Below are positions 15,999-24,600 of a DNA stretch of 38,081 bases, one piece after another (the first letter of the stretch is position 1; the number at the start of each line of letters is the position of its first letter). The position numbers and the translations under genes were made by a program. Source of the DNA: Clostridia bacterium (GTDB lineage: Bacteria; Bacillota; Clostridia; Christensenellales; CAG-917); assembly GCA_900754695.1 (NCBI GenBank), contig CAAEDU010000047.1, positions 1 to 38,081 of the forward strand. The letters are read 5' to 3'. The notes under the pieces were generated by a model. It had not been told where the DNA came from, did not search any database, and was given only the letters and a program-made list of their open reading frames with translations.

Positions 15999-16952
15999 AT
16001 GGACAAAAATTTCATCGAAAAGCAAGTTGACGCCATCCGTGCTCAGGTCGGCGACAAGAAAGTGCTGCTCGGGCTCTCGGGCGGCGTGGACAGCTCGGTG
16101 TGCGCCGCGCTCATCCACAAGGCGATCGGCAGCAACCTCATCTGCGTCTTCGTCAACCACGGGCTCCTGCGCAAGGGCGAGTTCGAGCAGGTGCAGCAGG
16201 TGTTCAGGGATCAGTTCGGCATGAACCTAATCGCCGTGGACGCCGAGGACCGCTTCCTCGACAAGCTGAAGGGCGTCTCCGACCCCGAGAAGAAGCGCAA
16301 GATCATCGGCGAAGAGTTCGTCCGCGTCTTCGAGGAAGAGGCGAAGAAGCTCGGCAAGGTGGAGTTCTTGGCGCAGGGCACCATCCTCCCCGACATCATC
16401 GAAAGCGGCACCGACGGCAAAAACAAGCTGGTCAAGTCCCACCACAACGTGGGCGGTCTGCCCGCCGACATCGGCTTTGAGGGCTTGGTGGAGCCCGTCC
16501 GCGACCTTTACAAATTCGAAGTCCGCGAGGTCGGACGCGCGCTCGGTCTGCCCGATTTCATCGTCGACCGCCAGCCCTTCCCCGGCCCCGGCCTCGGCGT
16601 GAGATGCATCGGCGAGATCACTCGCGAGAAACTCGCCATTCTGCGCGATGCGGACTTTATCTTCCGCGAAGAGATAGAAAAAGCCGGACTCGGGACAAAA
16701 GTGTGGCAATATTTCGCCATCATCAACGACAGCCTTTCCACCGGTGTGGACGCCACGGGCGGCAGAACGTATGAACATATGATCGCCCTGCGCGCCATCA
16801 ACACCCACGACGCCGTCACCGCCGATTGGGTGGAACTGCCCTACTCCGTGTTGCGCGCCGCGTCCTCCCGCATCGTGAAAGAGGTCAAAGGCGTCAACCG
16901 CGTCGTCTACGACATCACCGCAAAACCCCCCGCCACTATCGAGTGGGAATGA
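15999..16952 (+). CDS. guaA: GMP synthase ATP-pyrophosphatase subunit lacking the glutaminase domain
   Basis: 317 residues matching only the C-terminal two domains of GMP synthase: the PP-loop ATP pyrophosphatase (LGLSGGVDSSV, about 27-37) and the dimerisation domain ending VVYDITAKPPATIEWE. It makes GMP from XMP, ATP and ammonia in purine synthesis. Usual bacterial GuaA is about 510-525 residues with a class I glutamine amidotransferase in front; here AAGGAGG directly precedes the ATG at 15999, with promoter and terminator just upstream, so the domain is truly absent from this gene. Split forms are normal in archaea (GuaAa + GuaAb) and known in some Clostridia. Either a separate glutaminase subunit exists elsewhere or free ammonia is used. 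Confidence 0.93.
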   Translation: MDKNFIEKQVDAIRAQVGDKKVLLGLSGGVDSSVCAALIHKAIGSNLICVFVNHGLLRKGEFEQVQQVFRDQFGMNLIAVDAEDRFLDKLKGVSDPEKKRKIIGEEFVRVFEEEAKKLGKVEFLAQGTILPDIIESGTDGKNKLVKSHHNVGGLPADIGFEGLVEPVRDLYKFEVREVGRALGLPDFIVDRQPFPGPGLGVRCIGEITREKLAILRDADFIFREEIEKAGLGTKVWQYFAIINDSLSTGVDATGGRTYEHMIALRAINTHDAVTADWVELPYSVLRAASSRIVKEVKGVNRVVYDITAKPPATIEWE

Positions 16953-17003
16953 CCCGACCCTATTCCGGACAGGAATAATACGACCCGGTCTCGAATATCC
17001 AAA

Positions 17004-17030
17004 GGACGGCAGCAATGCCGCCCTTTTATT
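17004..17030 (+). terminator. Terminator of guaA
   Basis: Stem GG-A-CGGCA with TGCCG-C-CC (one A-C mismatch), GCAA tetraloop, followed by TTTTATT, about 50 bp past the guaA stop. Confidence 0.75.
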
Positions 17031-17169
17031 ATACCGTCCAGGCATGCCAGACCGGTATAATACGAACCGGGTTCGGCGCCTCCGATTTCCGCCTGAACCG
17101 CGTCATTCGCCTTGCCAATACGGGCGGGTATTAGCGGCGCCGACTTCCTTGCTCAGCCAAAAATCGGCT

Positions 17170-17219
17170 GGCGCGGAACTGCTCGCACCTTAGAGCAAGA
17201 GATTTTCGGATGATGTTGC
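17170..17219 (+). repeat. Dispersed intergenic repeat, module A, copy 2
   Basis: 50-bp partner of 15577-15626 (46/50 identical), in the same orientation on the other side of guaA. Confidence 0.85.
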
Positions 17220-17230
17220 ACGGGCGGAAC

Positions 17231-17262
17231 GCAGTCAATAGTATACATATTGGCAAGTTTCG
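17231..17262 (+). repeat. Dispersed intergenic repeat, module B, copy 2
   Basis: 32-bp partner of 15790-15821, following module A after only 11 bp. Confidence 0.7.
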
Positions 17263-17325
17263 GCTGTGCAAAAGCGCCGAAAAGAATTGCTCTGAGGCTG
17301 GCTCGTATTTTTCCGGTCTGGCATG

Positions 17326-17351
17326 GAAAAACGGGCTCACGAATGAGTCCG
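17326..17351 (-). terminator. Terminator of the ESCRT-like/TIR/LRR cluster
   Basis: Minus strand: CGGACTCA, TTCG tetraloop, TGAGCCCG (one A-C mismatch) and TTTTT. It lies about 55 bp past the last AAA ATPase gene and marks the 3' end of the cluster. Confidence 0.8.
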
Positions 17352-17406
17352 TCGGTGTCCATATCTATCTCGAAACGATGTTGCCGCGATGCCCGCAACG
17401 CGAATG

Positions 17407-18528
17407 TCAAACCTGCTCCCCACGGCGGAAACGCTCGAATTTGACAAGGTCCTCCGGAGTGATCATGTTGTGCGATGATGCCAACACCTTGTTGCAGTCG
17501 TCAACGGAGATATTTTGCGGTTTGCCGAGCTGCAATGCGCGCATATATGCGTTGAGGCGGATCTTATCGCACATGGCGGTGATGTCGCCACCGCCGTATC
17601 CTGCCATCGCATTTGCAAGCCCCGGCAAGCTCACATCACCATCCAACGGGATGCCGTCGAGGGCTTTGCGGACGAGGAACTCACGCGCACGCTGGTCGGG
17701 CACTCCGACATAGATGTGTGTGTCGAACCTCCCGCCACGCAACATGGCGGGGTCGAGCGCCCACGGACGGTTGGTCGCAGCGATGAGCAACAACATCTTG
17801 TTGGTCTCACTCTTTTTGAAGCCGTCCACCTTGGTGAGGAATGTCGCGACGAACCGCGCCATCTCGGCATCTACGCCCTCCGAACCGTCGCCGCGTTTGC
17901 TTGCAACGGAATCGAACTCGTCAAAGAAGATTATGGCACGCTCGTTCTTTTGTGCGGTCTCAAACAGCTCGTCCAGTTTCTTACTGCTGTCCCCCATATA
18001 TTTGGAGATGAGGTCCTGGCAATTGACGGCGTAGAAACTCGCATCCACCTCACCCGCGATGGCACGCGCGATGAATGTCTTGCCCGTCCCGGGAGGTCCG
18101 TAAAGCAGGATCTTTGCCCCGGGCTTTATCTTGTACATGGCGGCGAGTTCGGGGTTCTTCAAAGGTTCCAACACCTTGAAGCGGATCTGCTGCTTGACAT
18201 CCTCAAGCCCCGCGACATCACGGAAAGTGATGTTGGGCCCGCTCTCCGGTTTCACCTCGAAGACCTCGTCATCATCCTCCTCCGCCTTCTTCGTCGCAGA
18301 CACGGGCTTCGGCGCACAATTCTTCTTTACAAAGTCAAGAAGCACCACTGCATATTTATGGTAGTCAATGCGGACCTGATAGGATTGTGATGTCGTTGAA
18401 ACCGTGTTCGCATACTCTGCCGCCTTCAACAGCATGTCCTTCGCCTCGGCAAGTCTGCCCGCGTTATACAGAGCCATGCCCTGCTCACGAAAGCTCTTAT
18501 ACGCTTCTATCATAGGTTGATTGTTCAT
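17407..18528 (-). CDS. Vps4-like AAA ATPase with MIT-like N-terminus (second copy)
   Basis: 373 residues. N-terminal helical bundle (about 4-70) with the spacing of an MIT domain, the module that binds ESCRT-III tails, then a short acidic linker (83-90) and one AAA module: Walker A GPPGTGKT (144-151), Walker B IIFFDE (199-204), sensor 1 Asn253 in AATNRPWALD, arginine fingers in RGGRFD (Arg264, Arg267). The PW after the sensor 1 motif is typical of the Vps4/katanin/spastin clade; FtsH and proteasomal ATPases usually have PD. Expected to act as a hexamer that unfolds or extracts helical filament subunits. AAGGTGAG precedes the ATG. Last gene of the cluster, 94 bp after the giant LRR gene. A TPR-like N-terminus is the alternative reading. 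Confidence 0.85.
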   Translation of the reverse strand: MNNQPMIEAYKSFREQGMALYNAGRLAEAKDMLLKAAEYANTVSTTSQSYQVRIDYHKYAVVLLDFVKKNCAPKPVSATKKAEEDDDEVFEVKPESGPNITFRDVAGLEDVKQQIRFKVLEPLKNPELAAMYKIKPGAKILLYGPPGTGKTFIARAIAGEVDASFYAVNCQDLISKYMGDSSKKLDELFETAQKNERAIIFFDEFDSVASKRGDGSEGVDAEMARFVATFLTKVDGFKKSETNKMLLLIAATNRPWALDPAMLRGGRFDTHIYVGVPDQRAREFLVRKALDGIPLDGDVSLPGLANAMAGYGGGDITAMCDKIRLNAYMRALQLGKPQNISVDDCNKVLASSHNMITPEDLVKFERFRRGEQV

Positions 18529-18622
18529 ATTCTCACCTTAAACATTGTTTTTGTTATATTGCCGAGCTTACCGCTTGGTCTCGTCCACGCCGCCGCGCCA
18601 TCTCTCACAGACGCGTCCTCGC

Positions 18623-21600
18623 CTAACGAACAGCCACATCTCCGTCCGAACATTTCACGACCGCAAACGGACACGAACTGTTCCAATTTACCCCCTTGCT
18701 CACCTCATTCCATTCCGCCATCGTTCCTTTGAAAGAAACTTCCGACAAATTTTTGCAATTATAGAAAGCCACTCTCCCTATGCTCGTCACGCTTTCAGGG
18801 ATGGTGACGGAGGTCAAGCTGCTACAGCCTAAGAAGGCAGAGGCGCTTATGCTCGTCACGCCGTCAGGGATGGTGACTGTTGTGAGCATTGAGCAATTAT
18901 AAAATGCTCCTTGTAGTATTTCTCCGCCCATAACGGTCACACTTCGCAGCGACTTTGGGATATAATAAGTCTGTGTTGTGGTTGATGAACCGAATTTGTA
19001 TGTTTGTTCTGTTCTGACACCCCCTGCATAATAATCTTTGCCGAAAATATAACCTAACGGATATTGATATTCGGAGCCGGATGTAATGCCTGCTTTGTTT
19101 CCTATAAACGGAAGAGTAATAGTTTCAAGATTGCCGCAACCCGAAAGCAACCCTGATCCAAGACTTGTTACACTATCGGGGAGCATGATGGAAACCAAAG
19201 CGCCGCAATCGACAAAGGCATATTCTCCGATCTTTTCAACTCCACTCGGAATGGTGACAGAGACCAAACCGCTACGTCCAGAAAAAGCATATGCGGCTAT
19301 GCTTGTTACGCTACCGTCCGACGGTATTACGGCAGTATTGCCTCCTGCCAATAATATCTTATCCGAAGTTTTGATGAGGCAATTCCCTGCACTGTGGTAA
19401 TTCAAACTGCCCTCATCTACGGTGATCGTACCCAAACTCTCGCAATAGTCGAACACATTGTCACCAATATTTATTATGCTGCTAGGCAATTCGATCGACG
19501 GCAGCGCATTACACCCACTGAACGCATGATCGCCTATGGCCGTCACGCCTGCGGGAATGTTGACTGTCGTCAAATTGACACAATTGTAGAAAGCGTAGTC
19601 ATATATTTCGGCGATACCGTGATTCAATGTGATTTCGCTCAGCATACTACACCCGTTAAAAGCCGCCGTGCTGACATAATATGCATCGGTTATTACGACC
19701 TTACGCAAGCTAAGAGGTATGAAATAGTAGTAGCTGCGCCGACCATAGCGCTTATTATGCGAATAATTGCGACAGGTATATTGCCATATCGCGTCATCCA
19801 CTTCGCCCAACTTAGTATTTATAAATGAATCGCTCGATGTGTTTGTAGTACTGTCCCAAGTATCATATGTCTCATATCCGAAAATGTAACCGAATACCGC
19901 GTTATAATACTCGGCATCTCTGCTTGCGCCGATAAAGGGCAATGTCATCGTTTCCAGTGCATCACATCCCTTAAATGCGCCCTCTCCTATGCTTGTGACT
20001 TCATCGGGGACAAAAACGGAAGTCAGCCCACTACACCCTGCAAATACGTAATCGCCTAAGAATTCAACGCCGGCCGGAATAATGAGGTCTGTCACAAGTT
20101 CGCGGTTCAAGTATAGGGCATGAGCAAAACTAAGAGGATTGGCGCTGGAACCGCCGAACTCGATCCCGCACCATGCCGCGAGATCAGTGATGTGAACTTC
20201 CGTCAAATTGCTGCAACCCGAAAAGGCAGAGCTTCCTATGCTCATAACACTATCGGGAATTGTGACGGAGGTCAAGCCGCTGCAACCGTTAAAGGCAGAA
20301 CTCCCTATGCTCGTCACACCATCTGGGATGGTAACGGAGATCAAGCCGTTACAACCATAGAAAGCACAATTTGTTATACTCGTCACACCGTCGGGGATAA
20401 TCAGCTCTGTCACTTGTTTGCCATCGTAATATAAATCATGGGCATAGTAAAGCGGATTTGAAACAGAGTATTCAAATTTGATCTCGCACCATGCGGCGAT
20501 GTCGAGCATGTGAACTTCCGACAAATTGTCACAACCATAGAAAGCATTTAATTGTATGCTCTCCACATTTCCTATTGTGATCGATGTTATGGTCGTACAG
20601 TTGTAGAACGCGCCATAACCGATGTTTCCTCCGAGCACTGTCACACTTCGCAATGCAGCCGGAATGTAATACGACGCGGTAAGCTCATCAGTATACTCCT
20701 GCTCTATCTTTACGCCTCCGCTGTACGCCGAATCCCCGAATATATATCCGAACAACCTACTGGAAGATTTTGATGTTGAATCAAACATGTATCCAACAAA
20801 CGGCAGAACGATGCTCTCCAACGCTCCGCAACCGTTTAGTGAACCATATTTGATATATGTTATACTGTCCGGCATTATAATCGATGTGACTTCGGCGGGA
20901 GCCGTGAACAATGCTCCCGAAGGCCTTATCGACACAACAGGCGTATTATAGAAACTATCCGGGATCACCACTTCGCCCGTGAGTGAACTTTGAATGATCG
21001 TCACTCCCGAAGACGACTTGTCATAGACAAACCCGTCGGCATACCCACGCCCCCACACTACAGGGCATTCGGCAGGGTTCCATGTGGCTGACCATCCTGA
21101 CGGTATGGATATCGGACCCGCATGGACCGTCAACGAGGTACACCCCGCAAAAGCATGGTCCCCGACAGCAGTCACACTTTCGGAAATGATGGCCAATGTT
21201 AATGAGCTGCATCCCGTGAAAGCATAATCGCCGATGCTCACAACACCCTCAGGCAACACGAGTTCGGTGAGTTTTTCTTCGCCAAGATACAAATTGTGTG
21301 CGTAATAAAGCGGGTTTGCTTCCTCATTTTCAAAATCAATGCCGCACAAAGCAGTCAGATCTGCAATGTAAACTGCCGTCAACGCAGAGCACATTGAGAA
21401 CGCATCGCTGCCGATATCGGTAACACCTGCGTGAAGCGTCACGGAGCGCAAAGAAGTACACCCGTTAAAGGCATGATCCGATATGCTCGCGACGCCGACG
21501 GGTATAACAAGGTCCGTCACCAATCCGCCATCTAAATACAAATTGTGAGCATAATAAAGCGGGTTGGTTTCCGCACTGTCGAAAGTCATGCAGCACCATT

Positions 21601-24600
21601 TTGCAATGTCGGCGATGCGGAGTTCCTGCAAACCGACACATCCGTAGAAGGCATCCTTGCCGATGATGTCCACGCCGCTTTGAATTTCTACGGAAATCAG
21701 ACTGCTGCAATTATAGAGGGCAAACGGATTCAAATCGCTTGCAACCACAATCTCCTTTACAAGCTCATCGCCTAAATATAGGTCATGCGCGTAATATAGA
21801 GGGTTCGCTTTCTCATTCCAAAATTTTATATTACACCATGCGGAAATGTCGGCGATGTACACCGCACTTAAATTATTGCAATTCGAGAATGCGTTCTCTC
21901 CTATGTCTTTCACACTACCCGGCATAGTGACGGAAATTAGTTCGCTACAATTATTAAAGGCACGACTTTCAATGCGTTTGACCCCGGTAGGAATGACAAG
22001 ATCCGTTATAAGCTTATCATTCAAATATAATTCATTCGCATAATAAAGCGGATTGGTAGTATCTTCCTCGCCGAAATCTATGCCACACCATACACCGACA
22101 TCGCCGATATGTACCTCTTCAAGCCCACTGCATTTTTCAAAAGCATAATCTCCTATCTCGGTCACACTGCTCGGGATGGTGATCGAAGTCAATCCGCTGC
22201 AACCCGAAAAATCTCTATAACCAATTTGCGTAGCGGCAGTTATAATGACCTCCCGCAACGACGACGGCACATAGGTAGCGTTCTGGCTATAGTGTGTCGC
22301 ACCGAAAAGATACCCGAAGCCCGTCAACGAGGAATCATCTATTGTTTCACCGACAAAAGGAATCGTGACGCTTATCAAACTTCTGCATCCACTTAACACT
22401 CCTTCCCCTATGTTAGCAACAGTTTCGGGCATAACAAGTGACTGCAAAGAACTGCATCCCTTAAAAGCGCCACCCCCTATGCTCTTGATGCTGTCGGGAA
22501 GAGAGACGGATGTCAAAGATGTACAATTATAAAATGCATTCTTACCGATACTATCGCCACTGGTTATCACTACAGTATTTAGGCTGCTCTTCGGAATATC
22601 GTCTATTACATGAGACGGCATTTCCGCCTTTTGAATGGCGGTGCAACCCGAGAACGCGGATGAACCTATATTTGTCACGCTATCGGGAATGGTGACGGAA
22701 GTCAAAGAAGTACAATTATAAAAGATATAGCCTTTTATGCTTGTTGCTCCGTCCGGAATGACCAGCTCAATCAATTTCTCGCCGTCGATGTATAAGTCGT
22801 GCGCATAGTAAAGCGGATTCGCCGTAGCATTGCCGAACGATATGCCGCACCAAGCCGCAAGCCCATCCGTGCTGACTTGTGTCAAGCCAACACAATCATC
22901 GAACGCATAAGCCCCTATGCTGACGATACTGCCCGGAAGCGCGATCGAGATCAGATCGCTGCAATTTCTAAACGCATATGTTTTGATGCTTGTTATACCG
23001 TTCGGGATGTTTATGGAGGTCAGCCCGCTGCAGCCGTCAAACGCATGACTTCCTATGGCCGTCACACTGCCATCCGACGGGATGATGCTTGTTTTGCATC
23101 CGAACGCCAACTCTTTTTCTGCCGTCTCTATAATGCAATTCCCGGCACTATGATATATAAGGTTGGCGTCATCCACCACCAGGGATGATATTTCGGGGCA
23201 TCCGCTGAAAGCGTATTGACCTATTGCGGTGACGCTGTCCGGGATGGTGACGGAGGTCAGGGCGGCGCAATTGTTGAATGCGTAGCCTGCGATGGATCTT
23301 ACACCGTGCGGGACTGCGATGGCGGTGCCTGCGTATTCGGCAAAGACATACCCCCCGATGGAAGTGAGCGATGGCGCATCCCCCCAAACGATCGCGGCGG
23401 GACACCCCGAGAAGACATATTGTCCTATGCTCGTCACGCTGTCCGGGATGGCAACGGAAGCCAAGCCGGTGCAATCCTCGAATGCGCGGCTCCCGATGGT
23501 CGCAAGCGTGGCAGGCAAAATGATCTCCTCAAGCGATGTGCACCCCGCGAACACGCTGCTGCCTATGCTTGTCATGGTGCCCGGCAGCGTGACGGACACA
23601 AGGGCATCATAACCGTCAAAGGCATTGTCTGCGAGCGCGATCCCGCTCGTGAGCACTACGGTGCGCAACGCCTCTTTCGGGACCGCCGACATCAAGGCAA
23701 CGGGCATCGTCGCTTTTTCGATGGCACTGCATCCTAAGAATGCCGTGGGGGCGATGCTCGTCACGGTGTCGGGGATGGTGACGGAGGTCAGCGGGGTGCA
23801 GCCCGCAAATGCATAAGCGCCGATGCTCCTTACGCTTGACGGGATGGTGAGGTCGGTCACGAGCCTGCCATAGTTGTAGAGCTTGTGCACTTCGGTGAGC
23901 GGGTTGGCGAGCTCGCTCTCGAAGTCGATGCCGCACCACGCCGCTATGCTCGTGATCCTGACGCCCGAGAGCCCCGTGCAACCTTTGAAAGCGTTGTTGC
24001 GCATGCTTGTGACGCCGGAAGGAACGGTGAGCGAGGCAAGCGAGGTGCATCCCTCAAAAGCGGATGTGCCGATGCTCGTGACGCCGCTTTGCAATGTCAG
24101 CGTCGAAAGCGAGGTGCATCCGGAAAATGCGTGGCTGCCGATCGCGCCCACGCTGCCGGCGATGCTCACCTCTTTTATGCCGCTCCCTGTGAAGTAACCC
24201 TCGGAAGCGCTCGTGGCATCCGGGATGGGCGAGGCGCCGATGACCTCCACCGTAAGACCCTGCGGCACATTTACGCTATATAAGCGGAAAAGGTCGACGA
24301 AGCGCGAGACTTCGCCGCCGACAACGGGCATGGTGACGGAATCAAGCTCCGTGCACCCATAGAATACGCCTTCCGAAGCACGCTTCAATGAGGCGGGAAG
24401 GGTGACCGATGTCACTTGCGAAGGCGACTCGAAAACGCTTGCAGATGTGGGCGAAAGAGCCACGACGGGCTCACCTTCTATGGTCGACGGGATGACAACA
24501 TCACCCGTATAGTCGCATCGGACGATCTCCACTCCGTCGTCCACCTTTTTGTAAAGCAAACCGCCGGAATAAGACTGCCCCCACATGACGGGGCGGTTGT

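Larger units (their letters stand above)
17031..17325. other. Gene-free stretch with repeats between guaA and the ESCRT-like cluster
   Basis: Contains repeat modules A and B, copy 2. Around 16972-16989 and 17057-17075 a near-duplicate TAATACGA(C/A)CCGG word flanks the guaA terminator. No gene is recognised. Confidence 0.45.
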
